NCBI GenBank assembly: GCA_026419785.1
Contig: JAODTK010005859.1
Location: 124,001-188,000 of the forward strand
Direction: 5' to 3'
Length of the DNA stretch: 64,000 nucleotides
Source: Sclerodactyla briareus
Taxonomy: Eukaryota > Echinodermata > Holothuroidea > Dendrochirotida > Sclerodactylidae
Shown: positions 13,204 through 22,737 of the stretch, piece after piece
Numbering within the stretch: position 1 is the first letter of the stretch
Layout of the letters: every line of letters starts with the position of its first letter
Made by a program: the position numbers and the translations under genes
Notes under the pieces: model-generated
Told to the model about the DNA's origin: nothing
The model's input: the letters and a program-made list of their open reading frames with translations, nothing else
Databases searched by the model: none

Positions 13204-14693
13204 AACAGCGTTTCTCGGTTGATTCACGTGTAACGACATGCACGAAAAGGTATGGGGGGGGGAAATCGGTGTAGTATGTATAATAGTGTAGGCTACTGAT
13301 GGGACGTTAGAAATCGACCATATAGACTGAGATTCTCCGTCGCATTATCGCGGACGGATTTGGGGAGTACCTTTCGGGACACATTTGATAGACAATATGT
13401 GATATTTTTTAGATAAGCTACCATTATAACCAAAACATTGAAAGCTCCAAATGTTATACTATATCGGAACAGGTTGGTTGTTTCAACATTACTGCCTTCG
13501 ATATGATTCGTACTAACACTTCCGATATTCGAAAGACGTGATGCCAGGGTGAATATTGAAAGGAGTTGCCTCAGTGGGTCCAGTCCTAGTCGGTACTAAA
13601 AACGGTACAGATTTAAGACAGGCTTGTCGGAGAGAAAAACATAACATGGCACCGCCATGTTGGATCCTTCCCGTTCAGCACAGTAGTACGGATGCAATTA
13701 CGGTTGTCGTCACAAAAGTGATTTACGGCTAAAACTTTAGTGCAATGCCATCCGGTATGAAATTTCAATCTGATGAGAAACAAAGTGCATGTGTGCTCCT
13801 GATATTATATTACAATATTTCGTCCCCAAGTTGTTTTTCTATAGCTCGTGTATCAGACAGACTCGACTGCGCATCTCTAGTCCATGGAAATATCAAATTG
13901 AATGGATTAAAATCGCAAGGCCAATTCGGAGGGGTGGACGGCAATCCATGAAATTCTGCGAGATGTATTTATCAATTACCCTCCTAACCAACTGTTTGAA
14001 GAGTCGTCTAACAACCACCCGGCGGAAATGAAGCGGTTTTCGCCTGCATGGAGGTTCACGACAAATATCGTCTACGGTATATCATAACTATTTTTTATAT
14101 TGACATAATATTGTAACGATATCAAATCACACTGGGACAAATTTTCGTGACGTCATGCGAATTCGTTGGCCGCATTTCGGCCAGGGCGAACGGCCAAACA
14201 ATGACCACTCATTAAAATTACCATTCTCCCCTCCTAAATTAAGGAAACGTTTAATCTTATTATTACGATTAAGTCCCCCGTACAAATGTTTTTACTGATT
14301 CAAACGAAAACTCCCGGTGTTTGCCTGTGTTGTTATCTTTCGACAAGAATATTCGATCATGCGAATTTGTCATACTCCCTCCACGGAATTAGGATTGGGT
14401 CCAATCTTAGCTCCTCTCACTCTTAAAAATGTTTTGTAGAATATATACAACAATATGTAACATCACACCATCCTGTGTATAGGAATTATCATTAACATTC
14501 GTGTTGTGTAAATGTGGTGGGTAATGTTCAATTTGTACGCATCATTGTGCGAGATATACAATACACACGACTTTGTAAATTTTCACACAATACGGGATAG
14601 GTGTGCAGTACGCAACATTTTAGATTGAGTTACTCCTCTGCATGCGAAACGTTAAAATTCGGGGCCAGACAGGAAATGTCACCATAACAACCG
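13204..14693. repeat. tandem duplication, unit 2 (~1.49 kb)
   Basis: Second, head-to-tail copy of unit 1. Alignment is continuous from GTTTCTCGGTTGATTCACG (13,211) to GACAGGAAATGTCACCATAAC (ending about 14,690). Inserted and missing single bases occur every few tens of bases, including a GGGGGGGG run after AAAAGGTATG that unit 1 lacks. The pattern resembles raw-read noise as much as old mutation. Confidence 0.9.
13510..13720 (-). pseudogene. second, indel-broken copy of the CTDFS exon
   Basis: This stretch aligns with the intact exon at 12,024-12,221. Recognisable fragments remain in shifting frames on the minus strand: VTTTV at the start, ICTVFSTD followed by DWT, NSFQYS, and VFRIS at the end. 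The AGCAG acceptor is altered (AGCCG) and the donor side reads GTGTTAG. Multiple indels break the frame, so it cannot be translated as it stands. Either it is a decayed tandem exon or the sequence here is erroneous. Transcription of the minus-strand gene would meet this copy first. Confidence 0.6.
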
Positions 14694-14909
14694 TTGGTAT
14701 AGTTAATAAGTCCGCAACCGTAGACAGGGTATATTCTAATTAAAGTCAATATTGACAGCATATGCCATCTGAAACAAACCGAATCGCCAATTTTATTGAA
14801 TGATCTTTTCATTCGTGGTACAACCTGTGTGACGTTGATGTGTTCACCTTTGAATAAAGGATGTGGCTGCATTGAACTGTGCATTATTCTCATTCACAAA
14901 CGTTCACAG

Positions 14910-15113
14910 TCATATATGAGCCCATTGATACAAATTCCATTGTGGCATAATCTCATTAGTTCTGCAGTCGGACCGTAATGAGGCACACTGCTTCGGCCGA
15001 GCTACGCGTGGATAAACGGTTTGGCGACTGCAGTTTAAAACTGGGCACTGCGCCGCGTTCAATGCAGCAAGGAAACACGAACCGTCACCAGGAAAATCAA
15101 AAATTATGTACAT
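14910..15113 (-). pseudogene. OTU-like cysteine protease fragment
   Basis: An open frame of 67 codons starts at an ATG (15,113) with MYIIFDFPGDGSCFLAALN. The P-G-D-G-[SN]-C-F motif surrounds the catalytic Asp and Cys of OTU-family deubiquitinase-like domains, where Cys normally heads a helix of small and aliphatic residues, as AALNAAQ does here. Further down come LRSDC and a Trp-containing stretch (MPQWNLYQW), loosely like the region after the catalytic helix. I do not see the later catalytic His. OTU domains of this type often occur in transposons, so this could be a degraded transposon protein inside the inferred intron of the SHYRGG gene. The match rests on one motif. Confidence 0.4.
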
Positions 15114-15364
15114 GCCAAGAGGGTGGCATTATTTTGCAAAACGCCCCTCCCCCCCGTTGCACCAGTTCTTGGGCGCCAACGTTTAGAATACTGGGGGTTA
15201 GCTCGTCTCTTTTGAGTTTTTATCACAAGCACCTGAATTCGCGATCAGGGACTCCATTCGTTTTCGACATAGTGGGTGACTTGAGTGGACTGCAATGCAC
15301 TATCCAAGCGGAGAGCGACCACACCCTTGTTGGCGTTGTGTAGGTCGACAGAAAAATTTCGGCT

Positions 15365-15600
15365 CTTCCTACCTCCTAGGTCGCCGGAAGTGGCACTTGC
15401 TGGGCCTAATCGCAAGAATTTGCTATTCGTAAAAGAAGAAGGAAAGTTTGAAAAGTTGTCATCAGCGGATATAGGCGAAATATATAGCAACCAAAGCCAT
15501 CTGCGTTCTCTTCATTATTCTTGTGAGAGAATATGGCAGCAAATGATTACAAAACTAACTACCAAGAAACCACTGCAAGTTTACAAGTTTTAAGTGACTT
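15365..15600 (+). repeat. unclassified dispersed repeat, copy 1 (TKKPLQVY)
   Basis: This copy is homologous to the minus-strand stretch at 37,485-37,695. Shared words include GCAAATGATTACAA and CACTGCAAGTTTAC, plus a GATCG/GGTCG-CCGGAA block about 170 bp upstream. Translated, both copies keep an open frame with similar peptides (RSPEVALAGPNRK here, RSSEIPCRPNCKR there; both end TKKPLQVY). That is more protein-level similarity than a random repeat should keep, so the source may be a transposon coding end. No family is recognised. Confidence 0.5.
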
Positions 15601-16860
15601 TTGGACTCGGAACCCCCTTTATTTTGGCCAGGGATAACGAACCAGCAAAGTGACAATATTTGAATTAATATACATTATCTAAGGGGCTCAACAATCGGTT
15701 GACGCGGACGTTGGAAAAGTTTGAGAGAAATGTCACTCAGATTGCAGGGAAATGGACTTCAGGCTGCATGTACCAAGTTTTCAAACATGGGCATTTTTTA
15801 TGATCACAAATTGTGTAATCGGTCGGAAAAAATTTTGACAATTTTGCGACCTCAGTCCTATCGTTGCCCCGACTTTACCTTTTTTTGCCAGAAATGTTCA
15901 ACAAATTAGATGCGCCGACGCCTTCCATTCCACCGGGTTTTCTGCATGTGATGGCGCGAATTGTTTTTATAGATTCCCGAGCCACATCTGAAAAATCAGG
16001 ATACTAGCAAAAAAAAAAAAAAAATTTAAGGACATTTGCCGGCCGGCTATGCTGGACATTGAGGGTTGGCTTGTCAAATCAACCGATTAAAATTACACGT
16101 ATCTCGAAAAGGTTACGGATTCATTAAAAAACCAACCATATTTCTATAAACATCTACTTTGCTTCACCCTGCTAGTATTTCTCCCATTTCTCGCCCCGCA
16201 TGCGCACCCGAGTTCTCGATCTCAATTGAGATGCGCATGCACTGCCTAGGATGACGCGAATGGGATTGCATGAAAATTGGTTTTCTATGCCTCCGACCGT
16301 AATGTCTGACATATTGGGCATAGGGCGGGGGGGGCTAGTCTGACGAGACCTTTAAGCGGAGCATCAGCATCGGGGGGAGGGGGGGGGGGGGGTATTTAGT
16401 TTTGCGTGAGACGATTATGTGTTAGAACTCTTGAAGCTGGATTGTTTATCTGTTATACACAAAAAAAATATTGCAGCACCGATGGTGGACTGAATAATCG
16501 TCTTGTCCAAAATTTACCAAATGTGGGCGTGGTCGTGTTGTGTAGACTGACTCATGTTTGAATTGTCAAAACTGCTGAACAGGAAATGCTCGATGTCAGT
16601 GTCGGTAACAGCTGCTACAACCAACCATTACACGGACATATTTAATCTCCGGATAGGGGGTGTGTTCCCTGTCAGTGTTGGGATTGGCTCCCTTCCAATA
16701 TGGAAGGAGATCGCAACAATTTGGACAAGACGATGATACAAACAAAAAACCCGTGATGTGCGCACTGCAGGAATTTCAGCGAGTGGTACGGGGGGTTTAA
16801 TTAAAGCAGCAGGTTAAATCGGGAATATAAAAGCAATCATCGTCTTAACACAAGACTAGG
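15601..16860. other. gene-free stretch
   Basis: No gene is recognised. It holds an A run (16,009-16,024) that could be an old retroposon tail, and G runs near 16,327 and 16,378-16,392. Confidence 0.5.
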
Positions 16861-16935
16861 GGGGGGGGGGGGGTGGGTGGCTCAGTAGAGCCGCGCCTGG
16901 TGAATGGGTTTCGAGTTGGATTTGACCGAAGTGTA
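16859..16935 (+). repeat. possible tRNA-derived SINE head
   Basis: Directly after a 15-base G run comes GGTGGCTCAGTAGAGC, close to a polymerase III A box (TGGCNNAGTGG). About 35 bases further on comes GGTTTCGAGTTGG, a weak match to a B box (GGTTCGANTCC). Spacing and order fit a tRNA-like promoter, but no cloverleaf can be folded confidently. It lies just upstream of the CR1-like element. Confidence 0.3.
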
Positions 16936-17299
16936 GTGGTTGTAACGTTGGGCTGATTCTTCAGGCTCAGCTATTCTAAAGCTGCTATGGCCATCTTTCG
17001 ACAAGGGATGTCAACATTGATCATGTCGAAATTGAACTCCTGCTAATAACGGTATGTGGCAGTAATGATCCCCTGGACATTTTCACAAATACCATGTAGG
17101 GGGGGGGGAAGAGGATTCCCGCCACGTTCCAGGATATATCATACGAGTGTCGGAGTGATGATTGTAGCACCTGAATATCAGCGAAGGGGGGGGGTGGCGT
17201 TGGGGGGGAGGCGTTTAATTTAGCCCACTTGGCAAAAGCGACCATTCAGGTTATTGATTTTAAATTCAAATGCCTATATTCAGCATGAGAACGTTGGTT

Positions 17300-19450
17300 T
17301 AGAGCAAAATTTTTCTACGATAGAGAAAACTTTGACGACATGAAGAGGATGTGTTAGCGATTAATTGGAATGGAGGCTTTAGATTCTACGACATTAAACA
17401 TTCAGTGGGACATACATTCAAAACATTTAATTATGGATGTTCAGAACAGGTATGTTACAAGGAGAAATAGTAGATCATCAAGCATGAAGAAAGGGGAAGT
17501 TAGTCTATTTTAAGACCAAGGTGTTATCCGTAGGAAGAACAGGTAGGTGCTGAAGAGGTATATGGGAAACCAGAGATAATAAACATAAGTACATGGAAGA
17601 TGCAAAGTGAGAGAGGAAAATCAGGTTCAAGACTACTCACAAGGAATGCTTGTGAAGAGGAAAGAGAAAGAAATTAGTGATGAAATAAAAAACGAATCCT
17701 ACGAATTTGGCAGTATTACGCGGTCTACAACAAAGTCTTGTATGGTTGTCACAGATCTGAAATCGATGAAACAGCGGAGGATTTTTACCAGAATGATACT
17801 GAGAAAGTGAAGTGTATCATCATTCTCTCTAGTGTGTTCACCCTGGAGAAATGCGAGGACATACCTATAATGGAAAACAAGACCCATATACTATCTACTA
17901 TGAACAAAATTGTCGACCGAGGAGAGAGTTACTAAATTCTCAGAAAGATATAAGGAAATCTCCAGGCCCCGATCAGATACATCAAGGATCTTCATGACTT
18001 ACGCAATGAAATTGCCAAAGCATTTAACTTATTATTCGCTCAACTGTTCGTTCTTCGGAGATCTGCGGAGTGGGAGATGGATGGCATTTCACATATTTAC
18101 AAAAAAGGAGCACGAAATTGCCTCATCCTACGCCGGTTAGTCGTACTATTGTGTCATTAGTAAAGTCCTTAGAAAAAATCATCATGGATTACATCGTTCA
18201 CCATATGAAATTGAATAGCCTTTTTTCCCCCAAAACAATTTGGTCTTCATCTTGGACGAGTCTACTACTTTGAAACTGCTTCAGGTAATGGATAATGGAC
18301 TCTCGTATTTTGGATACTGGAGGGGCTTAGATTGTATTTACTAGGACTTCATGAAGGCATTCGATAAAGTCCAACACCATCGTCTGTTGCCAAAACTAGT
18401 TTGTTATGGATTATCTGAAGAAGTAGTTGACTGGACTAAATCTTTCTTACTGAATAGACGTGAGAGTAGGGCAGAAGTAGGTCAAAAAACTTCTCTGATG
18501 GGCTCCAGTCCCAAGCGGTATTCCTCAAGGCAGCGTCTTGGGTCCCAATCTTATTTGTAATGTATATTAATGACTTGCCTGACAATATTACTTCAGAGTG
18601 CTGTATGTTTGCAGATGATACTAAGCTTTCAAAAACGTCACTACTGTAAATGATTAGTGGAAACTCTGTGCAAAAAGATCTCCTGAAGCTCAGGACTGTC
18701 AGACAAATTGGCTACTAAAATTCCACCCAGAGAAATGAATGTTCTTGCTGGTCGGTAAGAGGAGATTACCCGCACATATTTATCACTTTATAAACTAGGG
18801 ACTAAGGTGCGACTCAAGGAGAAAGACATTGGTGTGATTATTGATCGGGACTTGAGCTTTGAAGAACATGTTAGTGAGAAAATAAACAAGGCAACAAGCA
18901 TTATGGGATTAATTCGCCGTTCGTTTACCTTCTGGACCAGAACTCATTTCTCATCTTGTTTAAAGCTCTTGTCAGACCACATCTTGAATATGCTAACGCT
19001 AATCTGGTACCCTATAAATTGAAACTCATAACAGCCATAGAAAACGTGCAGAGAAGAGCAACAAAGCAAATTCCTGGCAGAAAGATGAAAGTTATGAAGA
19101 ACGACTCCAAGATCTGAAGTTGCCCACTCTAGCTTATCGCGTTTAAGGGGGGGGGGGGGGACATGATCGAAATCTACAAGCTATTCACTGGAATTTATGA
19201 TACAGCATTACGCCTCTTTTACTTGTTTATAATAAGTGAATAAGAGTGTACGTCAGAATTTCTTCACAATTAGAGTTACTCGTGCTTGGAGTAGCCTACC
19301 GGAGAGTGTAATCTCTCCTACCAGTCTTCGAGATGCGAAAGGAGATGGGACCAATTACTGGAAGGCTCAGGATATTTTATATAATTTTAAAGCCACTTGA
19401 ATCTTATTAATGATGATTACAACGCCGGATCTGAGTATAGTGGCTGACAG
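17300..19450 (+). mobile_element. CR1/Jockey-like non-LTR retrotransposon, degraded
   Basis: A plus-strand LINE with recognisable second-ORF landmarks in the correct order: KSPGPDQ (about 17,955), LEKIIMDYIVHHM (18,165), FMKAFDKVQHHRLL (18,345), a GIPQGSVLGP-like stretch (18,515-18,550), the catalytic FADDTKL (18,609-18,629), the DIGVIIDRDLSF motif (18,825) and the C-terminal FFTIRVTRAWSSLP (about 19,260). Many frame changes and stops break the ORF. The N-terminal endonuclease is not seen, so the element is probably 5' truncated, as is common for LINEs. It lies antisense within the inferred intron of the SHYRGG gene. Confidence 0.9.
17955..19400 (+). pseudogene. reverse transcriptase ORF of the CR1-like element
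   Basis: RT would copy the element RNA by target-primed reverse transcription. Finger, palm (FADD) and thumb regions can all be traced by hopping between the three plus frames. The longest clean pieces are 18,351-18,560 (AFDK...EEVVDWTKSFLLNRR) and 18,807-19,022 (RLKEKDIGVIIDRDLSFEEH). A run of 14 G at 19,147-19,160 interrupts a region that should read roughly RRLRGDMIEIYK. The ORF end is well defined: YNFKAT followed by TGA at 19,398-19,400. The frameshifts are mostly single-base, so decay and sequencing error cannot be separated. Confidence 0.85.
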
Positions 19451-19499
19451 CCAGTGCTCAGAAGAAGACCTGTAAGCTACGTAAGTAATATTGCTTCCT

Positions 19500-19735
19500 T
19501 CGTCTCTTTCATTTTTTGGTTTCTCTCGTATTTCTCTCACTCCTCCCCCTTTCTCTCCCTTCCTCTTCCCCTGTCTCTCTTCCTTCTTCTCCCTTTCCCT
19601 ACTCTCTTTTCTCTCACTTTTTCTCTTCCCCTCCTCCCCTCCTCCTCCTTTTTTTCTCCCTTTTCCCTTTGGCTTTTCCCCCTCCTCCTTACCGGGGCGC
19701 GCTCCCAAAGCCCCTCCCCCCTGGATACGCGCCTA
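19500..19735. repeat. polypyrimidine (CT-rich) tract
   Basis: About 235 bases of almost pure C and T on the plus strand, with runs such as CTCTCCCTTCCTCTTCCCC. It gives long but meaningless S/F/P/L-rich frames on the plus strand and K/E/R/G-rich frames on the minus strand. It follows the LINE 3' end and can in principle form triplex (H-DNA) structure. Confidence 0.85.
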
Positions 19736-20044
19736 GTGGCCATTGTGGCAAAGTTCTTCATTTTTCAAATAGCTTACTCGAAGATTGTTCCCTGTATCGT
19801 GACTCCCTACTGCTTCGACTAAATTGAATAATTGTTTTGACATATCAGATGATCATGGATAATCCCTTCTTAGCTTGACCGAAAATAAATTATAATTTCA
19901 ATTTCGTTTCATACAGGCGAATTATTGCATTCAATGAAGAAAGCTGATAGTGACTTTCGTTACAATTGCCACGGTACAAAACTTCACCTGAACGTTTCTC
20001 CTCGACACGGAACAAACCACCTATTCGGACACCAGTTTATCTTT

Positions 20045-20118
20045 TATAAAGGAGGCCTCTTTTCGGATATAGGTTGTTGTTGATCAACTCACGAACTTGC
20101 ATTACCTCCACTGTAAGT
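20045..20118 (+). promoter_or_regulatory. possible TATA promoter and non-coding first exon
   Basis: TATAAA at 20,045-20,050 is followed about 35 bp later by an initiator-like GATCAACTCACG. A perfect splice-donor sequence, CACT then GTAAGT (20,113-20,118), follows. That is the layout of a core promoter, a short untranslated exon and a donor. No matching downstream plus-strand coding exon is recognised, so the evidence is positional only. Confidence 0.25.
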
Positions 20119-20376
20119 ATTTATATGTTTAAATGCCGTCTTGAAAAGCTCAATCCCAACGCTTATCAGTTTCAAAGAAATTAAAGTTCAATTTGAAGGT
20201 GAAAAATTATATTGCTTCCGAGAACCACTATACGAAAAGCACATTGACAATTACAACGCTATAGATCATGGTAGACTCTCAAAGGATGAGCTTACCTTCT
20301 AGAAATATTAGTTGCGTATATCTCGATATAGATTTATATGTCTGTACATCGTAAGTGACATTGAGTGACAGTAAAT

Positions 20377-20391
20377 AAGTTAGTTAGTTAG

Positions 20392-20423
<32 letters not shown>

Positions 20424-20475
20424 AGTTAGTTAGTAGTTAGTTAGTTAGTTAGTAGTTAGTTAGTTAGTAGTAGTT
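20377..20475. repeat. TTAG tetranucleotide microsatellite
   Basis: A run of TTAG units with frequent dropped bases (GTAGTTAG). It lies just inside the inferred first intron of the minus-strand SHYRGG gene. Confidence 0.95.
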
Positions 20476-20488
20476 CCGAGGTGAACAC

Positions 20489-20693
20489 ATTATTGTCCGA
20501 CACCAAGAAATAATGAAGTATACGTTTTTCGTACCATGGGTAAAACGTTTGTCTGGTTGCTCTCCGGTTGGATGATTGGCCGCCATGATATGATCCCTCC
20601 GCGATAATGTGACGCTTCTGTCTGAGGCACGAAGAAAATCCAAACGACAAAAAACAGCACCCAGAAGCGGAATCCGGGACTGAGGTGCAACAT
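20489..20693 (-). CDS. first coding exon of SHYRGG-type secreted protein (signal peptide)
   Basis: The ATG at 20,693 opens a textbook signal peptide: a short polar start (MLHLSPGFRF), a hydrophobic core (WVLFFVVWIFF) and a cleavage-type VPQTEAS. The mature part then begins SHYRGGIISWRP. I recall invertebrate secreted proteins that start SHFRGG/SHFRYG..SW.P followed by a beta-strand ending in ..WRR; here TKNVYFIISWCRT fills that place one frame over. A single-base slip near the run at 20,541-20,556 must therefore be assumed. A GT site at 20,483-20,488 would leave the phase needed by the exon at 12,221, but it is a weak donor and a second GT a few bases upstream has the same phase. The protein is probably extracellular. 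Its role is unknown. Confidence 0.55.
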
Positions 20694-20779
20694 GTTTCTG
20701 CCTGGCGAGCCTATGCTGGCAGTAACTAACAGGCTGAAGGTCGAACGGTTTGTGACGGTTGATTGGGTTTAAACCCCTT

Positions 20780-20787
20780 CTTATAAC
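20780..20787 (-). promoter_or_regulatory. possible TATA-like box of the SHYRGG gene
   Basis: GTTATAAG on the minus strand lies about 88 bp upstream of the ATG at 20,693. That leaves room for a start site some 30 bp downstream and a 5' leader of roughly 60 bp. It is a single-motif inference. Confidence 0.2.
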
Positions 20788-20789
20788 CT

Positions 20790-22000
20790 TTCTGGTGTAA
20801 TACAACAGTGTTGCCAGATTCTGAGTTTTGCCTCAAGTATGATGAATTTTGACAGCCTCGGTGTTCGAAAAATATGACTAAATGTTCCAATTTAAACGTT
20901 ATTCGGAATACTTTTTTCACTACCTCCCCGAATATATGACCTATTTGTATTAATGATAGGCTTACATACCTATATTTGGATAAATAGGCCTACCACGTAT
21001 TTTATCCAAATATAGACATTATGGACATTCGCGTGTTTTTAAGGATTCCATCAGTGCCACTCAAACTGGAGTTCGTGACAGTCTCGCAGGATTTTACTGT
21101 GCGTACAAAATTCAGTCCCTGCAACTCTAGCCAAAAGACATTTGCCCTTCACGTATAGCTACCAGAACATGGAAATGGCCAACAAAAATAGGAAATAATT
21201 ATTGAAACAAAGAAGTAAGGTTTTCAGGTGTTCATGATCGCAAAATTGGTGTTCAGAGAACAGCGACACGGACGGGTAAAAATTTACTCGGTTTCTGGTG
21301 TGTAGCTGCCACAATCAGCCAGGGAGTATTGTTATTTCCCAGGTCACATAGAACTGGTTGACTTTGGCTGTTCGTAAGGTTGCCAATGACCAGGATTATC
21401 ATGGTGATTCAGAGTGTGAAAACTATCGGACTAGAGAATAATTGTTCGAATTTCCTGCTAAATGTCCAAATTCTCGATATGATGAGCGAAACACAACAAC
21501 AACAACATATTTAGTACGCATTTAAATGCATGTACTGTCATATCTGATGCAAACAATATATTAAGTCCACTATGAAAGAACATGTATATTATATACCCAG
21601 ACCAAGTCAAACGCGGGGGAACAGTTTCTTAAAACGGTCGTGGACTGTTAGTGTGCGATATGTACTAAAATGCATCAAAGACGAACCCTCCTCGCAAAAA
21701 AAAAAAAAATAAATTCCGAGGAGAGGGAAAAAGCCCTCCTCTCAGGAACCTCCCAAAGGTCATTCATAACTATTCAGGCAATCCCCCACTCGAAAACCAT
21801 TCTATTCCAGTGCTAGCACAGCATAGGCTTATGACGAGGCGAACATTCAGGCAAGGCACGACAACGATTCTGATTCCCAATAAGTCAAACGTGCTCACAA
21901 ACAAAACAGGACCCAAGGGCTCAGTTATTCCTCTGTGCCATTGGGCGAATGGAAGAATGTATTTTTTTTTTTATAGTTCATGCATCCGACGGGACGGTGA
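20790..22000. other. gene-free stretch
   Basis: No gene is recognised. It contains two near-identical words, TATTTGGATAAA and the inverted TATCCAAATATA, near 20,973 and 21,002. An A run (21,696-21,709) may be a retroposon tail. Confidence 0.5.
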
Positions 22001-22600
22001 CCTTAGGTGGACCCTCGCCCCTGACCCCGAACGATAAAGATCATCTACTACTCCAAATGGCAGCCTTCGTGGTCAATATGGCGCTCTCTACATTATTTTG
22101 TGCACTGTCTCATGCATCATAAACCTCTAGAATTTGTCTTCGTTTGACTTTCAGTGACCTTGGACCTGACCCAGACGCAACATGGATCATCTACTTCACA
22201 TGGCAATCTTTCGTACCTATGAGCTCTCTACACATTTTCGTTGTACAGTTCTCATGCTCACATATTTTTTATACCTATGATTATGTTTGCACCTTTGGTG
22301 ACCTCAAATCTGGCCCCAAAACAATAGGCATCATCTCATCTACATAGCAGCCTTTTGTGTCCGTAATAAGCTCATCGCATCGTTCCGTTGCACAGTTATG
22401 TGCTCACAAACTTATCAGATGTTAAACTCTGTTGATCTCTTCTGACCTTAGATTTGACACAAAATCAATAGGGATCATTTACTCCACATACCAACCCTTT
22501 ATGCGAAGTATGATCTCTCTACGTCGTTTTGTTGCACAGTTAGCTGCTCACAAGTTCTTCCAGAGACTTTGACCTCCTGACCTAAGGTAATCTCATCCTG
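22000..22600 (+). repeat. tandem array, period ~145 bp (GGTCA/CATCTACT family)
   Basis: Four diverged units are aligned by the word TCATCTACT and its variants at about 22,041, 22,187, 22,331 and 22,475. Each unit runs: TGACC-rich phrase, GACCC..A..CAATAGG, GATCATCTACT, a CTCTCTAC...TTTTGTTGCACAGTT phrase, then GCTCACAA. Spacing is 144-146 bp. A related family appears near 55.5-57.4 and 62.0-62.5 kb. Confidence 0.85.
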
Positions 22601-22687
22601 ACTCTTTAATAACTCTAACCTACAAGTCTAATTTGAACTTAGTGAATGCTTGCGTTCTTTAGATATTGTGATTACAAGAAGCGTCAT

Positions 22688-22737
22688 GTACACACACACA
22701 CACACAACAAACACAACAAAACGAACACACACACACG
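22688..22737. repeat. CA microsatellite
   Basis: CA units broken by AACAAACACAACAAAACG. Confidence 0.9.

Noticed and set aside
19367-19827. Overlapping 74-122 codon frames rich in S/F/L/P or K/E/R/G
   Set aside because: They are shadows of the polypyrimidine tract. No splice sites or family motifs.
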